64,000 nucleotides of DNA, from positions 2,940,081-3,004,080 of the forward strand of contig NC_054703.1 in assembly GCF_016097555.1 (NCBI RefSeq). The letters are read 5' to 3'. The notes beneath the pieces are model-generated. The model had not been told where the DNA came from and did no database searches. It worked only from the letters and a program-made list of their open reading frames with translations. This document shows positions 33,408 through 44,464 of the stretch, in pieces. Each line of letters starts with the position of its first letter. Position 1 is the first letter of the stretch. Position numbers and translations under genes: made by a program. This DNA comes from Gigantopelta aegis. Lineage: Eukaryota; Mollusca; Gastropoda; Neomphalida; Peltospiridae.

Positions 33408-33575
33408 AAGAATATGCAGGATGCCGAAGCTTTGAAAGCTCAAATCGCTAGTCGTGATGAAAAAATCCAAGAAATGAGACAGCAGATAAGTCGTTTAGAA
33501 ATCGAACTGACCTCATCCAATCATAGCAAAGATAGAAACGACTCCAAACTCATGCAGGAGAGCGAAGAAACACAG
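33408..33575 (+). CDS. Exon 8 of coiled-coil gene
   Basis: Acceptor 'tactactaacag', donor GTTTGT, phase 0 on both sides. Encodes residues 245-300: KNMQDAEALKAQIASRDE, then KIQEMRQQISRLEIEL, followed by an S/N/D/K-rich linker (TSSNHSKDRNDSK) and ending QESEETQ. The linker probably breaks the coiled coil near 279-290. AT content is higher than in exons 5-7. The end of the exon and its donor are repeated, diverged, twice downstream. Confidence 0.85.
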
Positions 33576-33900
33576 GTTTGTATAGTAACCTCCACCCCCC
33601 ACAGTTTGAGTTGGTACATTCTAACTGCACTGTTTTGGATTGGTCTATTTTATATATTGGGTAATTTCTTTTGTTTGGCTTTTAGATGATTCTGCTTGTA
33701 GAATGAAAACCAAAGGGTTGTGTAGTGACATCAACCCCCACAGTGTAAGTTGGTACATTCCTAGTGCACATTTTGGATTGGACTATTTTGTATCTTGGGT
33801 AATTTGTTTTGTTTTGTTTGGCTTATATAGATAATTCTGCTTGCAGAATGAAGACCGAATGTTTGTATAGTAATGTCTACCTCACAGTTTGAGGTTAATA
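33556..33900 (+). repeat. Three ~143-bp copies beginning at the exon 8 donor
   Basis: Junction-like starts at 33,576 (GTTTGTATAGTAACC), 33,717 (GTTGTGTAGTGACATC) and 33,861 (GTTTGTATAGTAATG), spaced 141 and 144. Each is preceded by a purine-rich stretch like the exon end (GAATGAAAACCAAAGG, GCAGAATGAAGACCGAAT versus GCGAAGAAACACAG). Confidence 0.82.
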
Positions 33901-34117
33901 CCCCAGAATATTTTGTTTTAAAATTTTGATTAGTGATAATTAGTGATCAGTTAAAATTTAGTTGAAACTACTATTTAATGTTTTAGAATTGCATAGCAAT
34001 CACTGAAATTTGTGTAGCAAATAACAATTCAATTCCCTAAATACAGTTTTAAATCAGTGGGGGTTGCAGTGGGGAAAGGGTTAAAGATCAGTTCCAGTCA
34101 AAGTACATGTACTTAAA

Positions 34118-34545
34118 TTGTACGATGGTATACCAGTCTATAATTACACAGAAAAGATCACGCAATAAAAGTCTAGCTTATTTAAAATCATGCTGTGGTA
34201 TACCAGTCTATAATTACACAGTCTAGCTTATTTAAAATCATGCTGTGGTATACCAGTCTATAATTACACAGAAAAGATCACGCAATAAAAGTCTAGCTTA
34301 TTTAAAATCATGCTGTGGTATACCAGTCTATAATTACACAGAAAAGATCACGCAATAAAAGTCTAGCTTATTTAAAATCATGCTGTGGTATACCAGTCTA
34401 TAATTACACAGAAAAGATCACGCAATAAAAGTCTAGCTTATTTAAAATCATGCTGTGGTATACCAGTCTATAATTACACAGAAAAGATCACGCAATAAAA
34501 GTCTAGCTTATTTAAAATCATACTTTGGTATACCAGTCTGTAATT
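34118..34545. repeat. 70-bp minisatellite, ~6 copies
   Basis: GTCTAGCTTATTTAAAATCA at 34,171, 34,221, 34,291, 34,361, 34,431 and 34,501. One unit is shortened by 20 bp; central copies look identical. Confidence 0.95.
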
Positions 34546-34909
34546 ACACAAGAAAGACCAATAAAATTCTAGGGTATTTAAAATTATTCCAAAAAAATGT
34601 TTTGTACGGTACATCAAATGCAAAAAATATGTTCACTGTTATACAAGTCTAAAATCACATAAAAGAGACCCCAGCCTATCAAAAACACAAAACAAAACAT
34701 GTGGAAAATCACTCCTTCAATGCATTTATTTAAAAAAGACCTCTGACAAAAGAATATTAGATATTTCTTATGTGTCTAAATACACTAAAATATCATCTAG
34801 TGTTTTTCAGTTATATTTAAATATCTTTTATTATTATTATTAGTTTTGTGCATTAATGTATCTAGAACATACTTTTTAACAGTAATTTCAAGGTTGTGGT
34901 CTGCAGTGA

Positions 34910-35255
34910 TTAAAGGCATATTGTCACAGACTACTGACCTATTAAATGGCCTAACAAAGTATTACGTGAAACATATGTATTTCATTTGTCCCTAAATGTA
35001 CTTTATTCAACAGTCTACGTAACCACCATACTCCACTTATTAATGATATTTTGTAAAAAAAATAATTGAATTATGGCAATGGTCCATAATTTAAAAATTA
35101 ATATTGCCAAGAGGATTGACATGGATTTCACTCCATCATGGTTTAGTTAAGATGATTCAATAGCCCGATTTGGTTTCTAAACATTGATGTAATTTTCATT
35201 TATTATTCACTTTTGGAGAAGTAAGGTCCTTAAATCAGTGACAGTATGCCTTTAA
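34910..35255 (+). mobile_element. TTAA-flanked TIR element, family F
   Basis: TTAA edges, ends AGGCATATTGTCACAGAC and GTGACAGTATGCCT inverted. Related to 24,480-24,702. No ORF. Confidence 0.82.
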
Positions 35256-35838
35256 AGGGTTAACTTTTAGTGTGAAATTTATGTTTTGTGTGTGTTTTGT
35301 ATGTGTGATTCGTGTTTTTTTATTTGTTTATTTTTGATATAATAGCTACTGATAAGGATAATTGCAAGGATGTATTTCTTTAAATGGGCAGAAAATGTTT
35401 TTAGGACTGCTATGTGGAGCTTTTCTAATTCTGATTGCAAATTAGAATTGAAAATGTAACAGTCTATCTTCTACTAGAGGTTTGATTGAATATTTCTGAA
35501 TTTTTAAATTTTTATAAAAAATTTAAAATTAAAATAATAATTTAACATTGGTAGTTTTTACAAATTAATGAATGATCTACTACTGACAAAAGTGAAAATT
35601 GAATAGCGAAGCTCTATAGGCCAATAGACCTCTTGAATTAGCTACAAAACCTCGTAAGCTTTAGATTTTTAATGTACTGAATATATATGTTTGGGAGTTG
35701 TGAGGCAAATATATCAATTTATTACCCCCAGCAGTCACACATAACAGGGAAAATATTTTCCATACTTTCTCAGTGAGAAATATTCTGCATTGGTGTAAGG
35801 TACACTACTATTGCATGATTTGACACTTACAAACCAAT

Positions 35839-35956
35839 GACTTTGTCGGTACTAAATATGTTGTCATCGACTTTGTCGGTACTAAATATGATGTCATCGA
35901 CTTTGTCGGTACTAAATATGATGTCATCGACTTTGTCGGTACTAGATATGGCGTCA
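35839..35956. repeat. 30-bp tandem repeat, 4 copies
   Basis: Unit GACTTTGTCGGTACTAAATA plus 'tgatgtcatc', period 30. Confidence 0.92.
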
Positions 35957-35995
35957 TCATGATTTGGTAAACACACAAAATGATATCACTTAGTA

Positions 35996-36425
35996 AAGGT
36001 AGTACTAAACCAAATAACTTCCGGCTGGGTCAAAGTTCGAGGTGCACCGAACTTTTGATAGAGAAGTGAACACCACAAGTCCTGTGATTGGTTATAAATG
36101 TGAGTGTGTTGGTTGTAAAAAATAATAGTTTCATCTGGGTAAAAAAAATTTGCAATTTTATTTCATCTAGTACCAATGTGTCAAGTAGCCTTGTGCTTGA
36201 AACATGTATGGGGTACCTGTAAAAAAAAGTACTCGAATTTTGTGCGAAACTAGGGTAGTCATAGACGCTACACGTTATCTCAGAAACGAGCAGCTTGACC
36301 CCCATTTTTTTCTGATTCACTTTAAGTGTAAGGGGTGGTAGTATTTATATCCGTGGCGTTTATGTCGGTTGATACGTTGCAGGTAGGAGTTTTAGCCACA
36401 TATGTTACTATTGTCATCTATGGAA
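35996..36425 (+). mobile_element. Family C interspersed repeat, near full length
   Basis: From GGTAGTACTAAACCAAATAA to 'tatgttactattgtcatcta'. The minus-strand copy at 52,150-52,580 shares both limits, so the element is about 430 bp. Confidence 0.88.
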
Positions 36426-36720
36426 TTTGATTTGGTAGTATACACCCTATAAAGAGTTTGAGTTTACGTCTCTCTATTTTCAGTGTTAAATTTATAACAA
36501 AATGTCATTTTTAATGCAATTCATTATATATTTTTTTTAGCAGAATAAAGAGAACTTTTGTTTTTGAAAATTATCTGTGAACTTGATTAAATACAAAGTT
36601 ATAGCAATATTCAGAAAAGTGTGTAAAGTGGTTTATATCATTTTTTGTACGTGATGTGTGTCGAAAATAAAGGCTTTTAGAGAAAAAATAGCTCAGGTAA
36701 TAAACAGAATAACAATCTCG

Positions 36721-36838
36721 GTACCAGTTATTATCAAATGTATGTCCCTCATGAAATTATTTTCATTTGTCACTTGCTAAAGCTCATGACAAGTGAAAAT
36801 TATTTCATTCAGGACATAAATTTTATAATAATTGGTAA
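36721..36838. repeat. Long imperfect hairpin, ~50-bp arms
   Basis: Left arm from GTACCAGTTATTATCAAATG, right arm ending TTTTATAATAATTGGTAAC, loop ~14 bp. The 'gtccctcatgaaattatttt' part resembles the hairpin at 50,058. Confidence 0.82.
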
Positions 36839-37394
36839 CTTGTCTATTATCCTCTATATACATGTATGCCACCAGTAACATTCTTGTTTTACATTTAAAT
36901 AAATATTTTAATTAATTATATTAGCATTAATCTTTACAAATAGTCACATTTAGTTTAGTTAGAAAACCTGTAATTTTGTACGAACATGTCTTAACAACAT
37001 ATATAGCCTTAAAATCATTCTATTATTATAGGAAAACAAATTTATTTGCTTATAAATATTATTTACAGAATATCATCTTTTTTATTTGTGTTTATAATTT
37101 ATTTTATGGTTTTACTTTTTCTTTTGGATTATAGAGAAAAAAGGTAATTACAGTGTTTTCGCTCATGTGTAATAAATAAAGTGTATAATTCATTAATATA
37201 TCCCAAACAATCAGTAGTTGTCTCCCTTTCACAGCCATCCTTTTCAACTTATTTATCACCACATTTTTTAAAGTTTCCTTTTTACAAATTAAACAAAGCA
37301 GGAACATGCCAAACAAAATCTCAGTGTACCAGCTGATAGAAAGAATAAAAACAAATATAGGAATTATTATTGTTATTTTATATATATACATGTA

Positions 37395-37693
37395 GGGCTT
37401 CTAGAATTTTTATAAAATCCACTAGTCATGGGATCAGTGATTTAAAACATTCACTAGCCACAATTAAAAATTCACTAGCCCTACTTTACTTTAAGTTAAT
37501 ACAATTTTACTAAATAATAGTAATAATCACTAACATGTGGGGGTTGGGGTGGGGGCAGGATAGTCCTATTTACAAAATAGACTTAACTGCAACATTTGAC
37601 AAAAACATTTCACTAGCCGTCGGGCATGGCAATAGTAATTATTTACTAGCCCAACATTGAATATCACTAGCCATGGGAGTGAGGCTACAATAA
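37395..37693 (-). mobile_element. Family G repeat
   Basis: Starts AGGGCTTCTAGAATTTTTAT and ends GCCATGGGAGTGAGGCTAC; the pieces 'cactagccatcgggcatgg'-like and 'tttactagcccaacattg' recur at 60,165-60,500 and 25,316-25,490. Confidence 0.75.
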
Positions 37694-37703
37694 TATAGAA
37701 GCA

Positions 37704-37751
37704 TATATACATATATACATACATACATACATACATACATACATACATACA

Positions 37752-37800
<49 letters not shown>
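37704..37800. repeat. (CATA)n then (TA)n microsatellite
   Basis: About 20 CATA units followed by 10 TA units and a CT-rich stretch. Confidence 0.96.
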
Positions 37801-38441
37801 TTCTTTTCTTTTCTTTTTTTTAATTTTTTTTGGTACAATATTGTACAAAACAAATTTTATGTAGATTTTCCAGCACTTTGGTTTGATATTAAATTCTACA
37901 CAAAATCAGAAATAGAGCAGCCATAAATCAGACACATACATGTACAGTCCCACTAATAATAAACAAGAAAATGAAATACTATTAGAAATATATATATACA
38001 TGTATACACATTTTATAATTGTTTCTAATAAATGTTATTTAAAATTTTTAATATATCAACAAATTATGCTTCCAGCCATGCAGTTTGGTATATATATTAA
38101 GTAGTAAGCAAGGTACATTTAGATCAATTAATAAATGATTTCATTCAATTTCCAACACTAATATTCAGTAAATTTTGTTTGATTAAATTTGAAAAATTAC
38201 AAAATTATGAAACATCAACATACAGGATTTCACGGAAACGATTTTCTCTCATCCTCAGGTATATATGGGACAGAGCTATCCCATGAAAGAAAGCTATGTA
38301 AGAAATTTCTATCTTACATGGGATATCACACACTTGCGTTTAACATGACCATACATGTATCTTGCATACAGATGCATACAGGACCATCAAACCTCACATG
38401 TAGGAACACCTTAAGATCGCGGTGTGTCGCGTACTATTATT

Positions 38442-38456
38442 AGGTCACTGTGACCT
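38442..38456. promoter_or_regulatory. Perfect estrogen-response-element palindrome (copy 1)
   Basis: AGGTCA-CTG-TGACCT matches the consensus IR3 element bound by steroid-type nuclear receptors. Identity is seen; function here is unproven and a 15-bp match deep in an intron may be chance. Confidence 0.4.
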
Positions 38457-38587
38457 ATTTTTCATGGTCTACTGCACATAACAGTAAATCATTGTCTGGA
38501 TCATATCTTGCATACAGATGCATACAGAACCATCAAACCTCACATGTAGGAACAACTTGGGATGGCGGTGTGTCGCATACTACTACT

Positions 38588-38602
38588 AGGTCACTGTGAC
38601 CT
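38588..38602. promoter_or_regulatory. Perfect estrogen-response-element palindrome (copy 2)
   Basis: Same AGGTCACTGTGACCT, 146 bp downstream, carried by the tandem duplication; unchanged although bases around it differ slightly between copies. Confidence 0.4.
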
Positions 38603-38881
38603 ATTTTTCATGGTCTACTGCACATAACAGTAAATCATTGTCTGGATCACATCTTGCATACAGATGCATACAGGACCATCAAACCTCACATGTAGGAACA
38701 ACTTATTTGCATGTGTATAGGCCTACAGCTGTTTTAAAAAATAATTGTGTTTGGCTAAATGTAACTTAAATTTAAATTCAAGTTACATTTAGCCAAATTG
38801 ACTTCAGATTTTTCTGATCAAATTCACCAAATTGCATTTAATTTTTAGCGTCCAGCTTAAATTCTAAATAAATGCCCCCAT

Positions 38882-40345
38882 AATCACCATATCAAAGGCT
38901 ATGGTATGTGCTGTCCTGTTTCTTGGAAATTAAGTGTATATAAAAGATCCCTTACTACTTTTTTCAGTATGGGTAATGTATGTGACGGAAGCAGATTTCC
39001 TTTCTTGACCAAGTGTTAAAATGGGGCAGGATCTGGTCTAACAAAGTTGTGGTATGTACTGTCCTGTTTGCGAGATTGTGCATATAAAAGATCCCTTGCT
39101 ACTTTTTTCAGTATGGGTAATGTATGTGACGGAAGCAGATTTCCTTTCTTGACCAAGTGTTAAAATGGGGCAGGATCTGGTCTAACAAAGTTGTGGTATG
39201 TACTGTCCTGTTTGCGAGATTGTGCATATAAAAGATCCCTTGCTACTTTTTTCAGTATGGGTAATGTATGTGACGGAAGCAGATTTCCTTTCTTGACCAA
39301 GTGTTAAAATGGGGCAGGATCTGGTCTAACAAAGTTGTGGTATGTACTGTCCTGTTTGCGAGATTGTGCATATAAAAGATCCCTTGCTACTTTTTTCAGT
39401 ATGGGTAATGTATGTGACGGAAGCAGATTTCCTTTCTTGACCAAGTGTTAAAATGGGGCAGGATCTGGTCTAACAAAGTTGTGGTATGTACTGTCCTGTT
39501 TGCGAGATTGTGCATATAAAAGATCCCTTGCTACTTTTTTCAGTATGGGTAATGTATGTGACGGAAGCAGATTTCCTTTCTTGACCAAGTGTTAAAATGG
39601 GGCAGGATCTGGTCTAACAAAGTTGTGGTATGTACTGTCCTGTTTGCGAGATTGTGCATATAAAAGATCCCTTGCTACTTTTTTCAGTATGGGTAATGTA
39701 TGTGACGGAAGCAGATTTCCTTTCTTGACCAAGTGTTAAAATGGGGCAGGATCTGGTCTAACAAAGTTGTGGTATGTACTGTCCTGTTTGCGAGATTGTG
39801 CATATAAAAGATCCCTTGCTACTTTTTTCAGTATGGGTAATGTATGTGACGGAAGCAGATTTCCTTTCTTGACCAAGTGTTAAAATGGGGCAGGATCTGG
39901 TCTAACAAAGTTGTGGTATGTACTGTCCTGTTTGCGAGATTGTGCATATAAAAGATCCCTTGCTACTTTTTTCAGTATGGGTAATGTATGTGACGGAAGC
40001 AGATTTCCTTTCTTGACCAAGTGTTAAAATGGGGCAGGATCTGGTCTAACAAAGTTGTGGTATGTACTGTCCTGTTTGCGAGATTGTGCATATAAAAGAT
40101 CCCTTGCTACTTTTTTCAGTATGGGTAATGTATGTGACGGAAGCAGATTTCCTTTCTTGACCAAGTGTTAAAATGGGGCAGGATCTGGTCTAACAAAGTT
40201 GTGGTATGTACTGTCCTGTTTGCGAGATTGTGCATATAAAAGATCCCTTGCTGATAATCGGAAAGCATAGCCCATGGAGTGGCAAAAGCAGGTTTCTTCT
40301 CTCATTATCTGTGTGGACCTTAATCACATGTTTGATGCCATATAA
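38882..40345 (+). mobile_element. SINE-A whose core was expanded as a 144-bp array
   Basis: CATATAAAAGATCCC recurs at 39,081 and every 144 bp to 40,233 (a diverged first copy at 38,937 keeps the phase). The last copy continues into an ordinary A1-type tail. Units appear identical over most of the array, pointing to recent expansion or homogenisation. Confidence 0.95.
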
Positions 40346-40540
40346 CCATAAACAAATTCGAGTTGAGTGTGGCTATATATCTGGATAATATGTGAATAAA
40401 TACAACATTTTAACTGTTACTAAGAAAATAATGCTCTATAACCTTTTTGAAACTTTCTGTGCATCCTTATAAAATGAAAGTTTTTGGCTATTGATATCAT
40501 ATATTAATAGAATCTATCACCGTTGTGATGATATATTAAT

Positions 40541-40655
40541 AGAATCTATCACCGTTGTGAGGTATAGATACGGCTGTTCCAATCCTCAGGACAAAATGTT
40601 TTTGTCCCTCGGGTTGGAATAGCCTTATCTATACCTCACAACAGTGATTGATTCT
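40541..40655. repeat. Long hairpin, ~55-bp arms
   Basis: Left arm from AGAATCTATCACCGTTGTGA to CAGGACAAAA, right arm from TTTTTGTCCCTCGGG to GATTGATTCT; a handful of mismatches, loop of a few bases. A 30-bp direct repeat of the outer part (ATTAATAGAATCTATCACCG) precedes it. Confidence 0.9.
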
Positions 40656-40794
40656 TTTTCTTGCCCAATTTAATTACAGTAACAAAACATTAATTTTGTA
40701 AGCTACGGCCTGTTTATTGTAGAACAATTCGTATATATTTTACCTGCAAACTCATTTAATCATACGCGGATATGAGGTGATTTTGTCGTAGGAT

Positions 40795-40912
40795 CAAACC
40801 TCCGCGGTGGATCCTTTCAACTGTTTTCTCTCTCGTTCATTTGACAACCAATAGCCGATGATTAATTAATCATTGTGCTCTAGTGGTGTTGTTAAACAAA
40901 ACAAACTTTAAT
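40795..40912 (+). mobile_element. SINE-A fragment, A2 tail
   Basis: Short head piece (GTAGGATCAAACCTCCGCGG) joined to the A2 tail (TCATTGTGCTCTAGTGGTG). Confidence 0.8.
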
Positions 40913-40965
40913 ACATAGGATGCAAATTAACATAATAACTCATCCCTGTATATTTGTTTATGATT

Positions 40966-41820
40966 GGGCGAGATCTAACTCAGTTGGTTGAGCGCTCGCT
41001 TGAGGTACTTGCATCATAGGATCAAATCACCTCAGTGAACCCATTCTGTAATTGAGTTTTTCTCTGTCCCAACCAGTTCACCACAACTGGCATATCAAAA
41101 CACATGGTATGTACTATCCTATCTGTGGGAAAGTGTATATACACTGTAAAAGATCCCTTGCTACTTACTAATGGAAAAATGTAGCAGGTTTCCTCTGTAA
41201 GAATAGATGTCAGAATTAACAAATGTTTGACGTTCAATAGCCGATGATTAATAAATCAATGTGCTCTAGTGGTGTCGTTAAACAAAACAAACTTCTTTTT
41301 CCAATAGCCGATGATTAATAAATCAATGTGCTCTAGTGGTGTCGTTAAACAAAACAAACTTCTTCTTCCAATAGCCGATGATTAATAAATCAATGTGCTC
41401 TAGTGGTGTCGTTAAACAAAATAAACTTCTTTTTCCAATAGCCGATGATTAATAAATCAATGTGCTCTAGTGGTGTCATTAAACAAAATAAACTTCTTCC
41501 AATAGCCGATGATTAATAAATCAATGTGCTCTAGTGGTGTCGTTAAACAAAATAAACTTCTTTTTCCAATAGCCGATGATTAATAAATCAATGTGCTCTA
41601 GTGGTGTCATTAAACAAAATAAACTTCTTCCAATAGCCGATGATTAATAAATCAATGTGCTCTAGTGGTGTCATTAAACAAAATAAACTTCTTTTTCCAA
41701 TAGCCGATGATTAATAAATCAATGTGCTCTAGTGGTGTCATTAAACAAAATAAACTTCTTTTTCCAATAGCCGATGATTAATAAATCAATGTGCTCTAGT
41801 GGTGTTGTTAAACAAAACTT
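40966..41820 (+). mobile_element. SINE-A with a second type of tRNA head; tail expanded 9-fold
   Basis: Head ATCTAACTCAGTTGGTTGAG...TAGGATCAAATC looks like an ordinary tRNA A/B box pair and differs from the common SINE-A head. Core and A2 tail follow. From 41,241 the last ~67 bp are repeated: CCGATGATTAATAAATCAA at 41,241, 41,308, 41,375, 41,442, 41,506, 41,573, 41,637, 41,704 and 41,771 (spacing 67 or 64). Confidence 0.92.
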
Positions 41821-42078
41821 TAACTTTTTGTTTATGATTGATTATATTGTGTCTGATATCAAGAAAATGTTAATTTTTCAAATATATTAATTGTTTGCAG
41901 TACGGTATTTTTAATATTGTTTTAATTAGACCATTAATTAATATAAAACCAGAAGGAAGGTTGTGTCTCGTTTCCAATGAGTTTATTATGTTTCAGATAT
42001 TTCTTAACAGGATTAGAATTAATTGATGTATGTCATAATTATTGATTTATATTTCATGTGAAACAGAATTTGTGGATG

Positions 42079-42468
42079 TTAAAGGGACATTCCTGAGTTT
42101 GCTGCACTTTTTAAGACGTTATCGACTAACAAAGACTTTTAATGATTACAATTACATATCAAATATATCTTTCTGCATAAAATATTAGTGGCTGCATATT
42201 AAACGTTTTTCTGATTGTTCTACTATTTGTACTAGGTTAAATTTAATTTTATTTCCAAAAATAAAATTTTTTCGTACGTACGAAATTATTTGAAGACAAA
42301 ATCCAGTTTGGACTTTTTACAAATATTAAGACGACCAGAAACACATTCAATATACAGACACTGATATTCTAAACAAGAAAATATATTTAATATGTAAGTT
42401 TAATTGTGGAAATATTTTATTAGTCGGAAACATCTTACAATGCAAAAAAATCAGGAATGTCCCTTTAA
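42079..42468 (+). mobile_element. TTAA-flanked TIR element, family E
   Basis: Ends AGGGACATTCCTGAGTTTG and AATCAGGAATGTCCCT, TTAA outside both. Different interior from family D. Confidence 0.85.
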
Positions 42469-42469
42469 A

Positions 42470-43065
42470 TTCTAACAGGAATATTAAATGATGGTTTTCT
42501 TATTTTAAGAATTTTATACTAACTCATACATGTAGTTTAGGCCAGACATTTTTAATTTTCACACAAAACAATGGTGGGAATCAGAATTAAAATAAAATTA
42601 AAATACAAGGAAATTATATTAAATGCAATGTCACAAAATATAAGAGTTGATATAATTTATATTCCCTATGTAATATAACATGTTACTTATTTCACGCATA
42701 TAACACTGTATTTATTAACTGAAAACTGTATTCAAATTAAAATGCTAACTTGTTTTTAAAAAAATTAACATGTGCATTTGATAAATTAATTGTATTGAAG
42801 GCAATAAAAAAGAGCTTTTTTTTTTTTTCAATTTTTTTTTTATTCTAAATTGAGAAAATTCATGTTGGCAGGCTTGTAAAAAATAGAATAAAGAATGTCT
42901 GGCCTTATCTCTATAATTGATTTTGCTTCTTCACTAACACATAGCACTGTTGTTATTTTTTTTATCTAGTGTAATCAAGCTTAAATTATGAATCATTTTT
43001 GTGGTTGTATTTACATTTGTACTGCTTTAGAGTGATCATACATGTAGATCGTTTTTTTACAGGTA
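42470..43065. other. AT-rich intron 8 sequence, nothing recognised
   Basis: T-tracts and AT-rich sequence without shared blocks or exon-like segment. Confidence 0.5.
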
Positions 43066-43067
43066 AG

Positions 43068-43291
43068 TTAAAGGGACATACCCTGGTTTTTAAACACTAC
43101 AACATATTTTTCGCTATTGGAACCGTTTATTAACACTGATATCAAACATAACAGGTAGAGTTTATTAATTCGAGTTCTAGTCTATCTTTTAAGGATATTT
43201 TCTGCTTTTAATGTCACAGACTGTTGTTTCACTCTGTTGTAACTTTATCCAAGTGTGTTTTACGAGTTGAAACGAGGGTCTGTACCTTTAA
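43068..43291 (+). mobile_element. TTAA-flanked TIR element, family D, internally deleted
   Basis: TTAA at 43,068 and 43,288, ends AGGGACATACCCTGG and ACGAGGGTCTGTACCT. About 150 bp shorter than other D copies. Confidence 0.83.
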
Positions 43292-43429
43292 TATGCGAAG
43301 GTTTTGACACTGGTGTATTTTTAGAAAATGTTATAGCATAACTAGTACTAAAAATACCACCCAAATATACTGCAGCTGTGTGAATTGTGAATATGCCTTC
43401 ATGTGTATTTGTGATTGGTATAGTAATAC

Positions 43430-43800
43430 TTATATATACAAGTCCTGCATTATATGTATACTAGGTAATTATAAATCAAAATACAGAGGTAATTTTTAAG
43501 CAAAATACATCCTAGTTAATTTTTAAGCAAAATACATACTAATTTTTAAGCAAAATACATAGGTAATTTTTAAGATAATGGTAATTTTTAAGCAATATAG
43601 TTTGTCCCAGTTAATTTAATTTAAACTCAGCCTAAGAGTGTATTTGTGATTGGTATAGTAATATATATAGTATATATATACAAGTCAAATGCATGTAATA
43701 TATATAGTATATACACATGTATATACAAGTCAAATGCATACTAATTTTTAACATAATGGTAATTTTTAAGCAATATAGTTTGTCCCAGTTTGACTTTTAA
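43430..43800. repeat. Short tandem repeats (TTTTTAAGCAAAATACAT)
   Basis: Four copies near 43,490-43,580, plus a duplicated segment containing 'gtgattggtatagtaata' (43,415 and 43,647) and GGTAATTTTTAAGCAATATA (43,580 and 43,760). Confidence 0.75.
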
Positions 43801-43990
43801 AGACTTTTACACACCCATTGGTGAGAACATCATTCGTTATTTTTGATAACACATACTGTTAACACACATATGTGCGATAACATTTTAAAGACATGACTGG
43901 CTGCTCCTAGGTGATGACCAGGTTACCAATGCCATACATCCAATGAAAGAAAAAAAGCACAGTTGAATCGATCACTCTGTGATGTCACTT

Positions 43991-44010
43991 GGGTCACTTA
44001 GGTCATGACC
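43991..44010 (+). promoter_or_regulatory. Cluster of nuclear-receptor half-sites
   Basis: GGGTCACTTAGGTCATGACC holds two direct half-sites with 3-bp spacing and an abutting inverted one. 300 bp upstream of exon 9, in otherwise unremarkable sequence. Could be chance. Confidence 0.25.
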
Positions 44011-44303
44011 ACGGAATAGCCAATCACAAGTCTTAGAAGTGATCTCCAGAATATGTATCAAAAATCACAATAGCTGATGGCATATCGTGACAGGCCTGCA
44101 TAATGTATAGCCAGTGTTTCTAGAATACTGTATATTCCTGGATATAATATGTGGATGAAAATATTTTCATCCGAACTCAATGTATAACAATTACAAATTC
44201 TCTTGTCATGGACCATTTTTCTTATTTTATAATCCTAGCTATGTACTTTCTGTTTAGTTTTTACGTATACATATTATTTGAACGTATTATGTTTTTCTTC
44301 TAG

Positions 44304-44370
44304 CACCGAATGGCAGAGCTGGAGAAGGAAGTAGAGGAGAAAAGACTGGCCATAGAAAATGTCAGGAGAG
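44304..44370 (+). CDS. Exon 9 of coiled-coil gene
   Basis: Acceptor 'tatgtttttcttctag', donor GTCAGT, phase 0 in and 1 out. Encodes residues 301-322 and one base of D323: HRMAELEKEVEEKRLAIE, then NVRR. Pure coiled coil. The preceding intron is the longest complete one (10.7 kb). Confidence 0.83.
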
Positions 44371-44464
44371 GTCAGTCAAGGGAGATAATCCTCTTTTTTT
44401 TTCATTGTGATAATTATTGACATTGACAAAACTATATCATTTAACAAGCATTCTGAGAGTACTG

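Larger units (their letters stand above)
38345..38706. repeat. ~147-bp tandem repeat, 2.3 copies
   Basis: CATACAGATGCATACAGGAC recurs at about 38,367, 38,513 and 38,659. Each complete unit contains AGGTCACTGTGACCT. Confidence 0.9.

Noticed and set aside
34118..34545. Possible CRISPR array (regular 70-bp repeats)
   Set aside because: Eukaryotic intron; the whole 70-bp unit repeats, with no unique spacers and no cas genes.
37104..37391. 95-codon minus-strand hydrophobic ORF
   Set aside because: AT-rich intron; I/F/L composition follows base composition, and there is no supporting feature.
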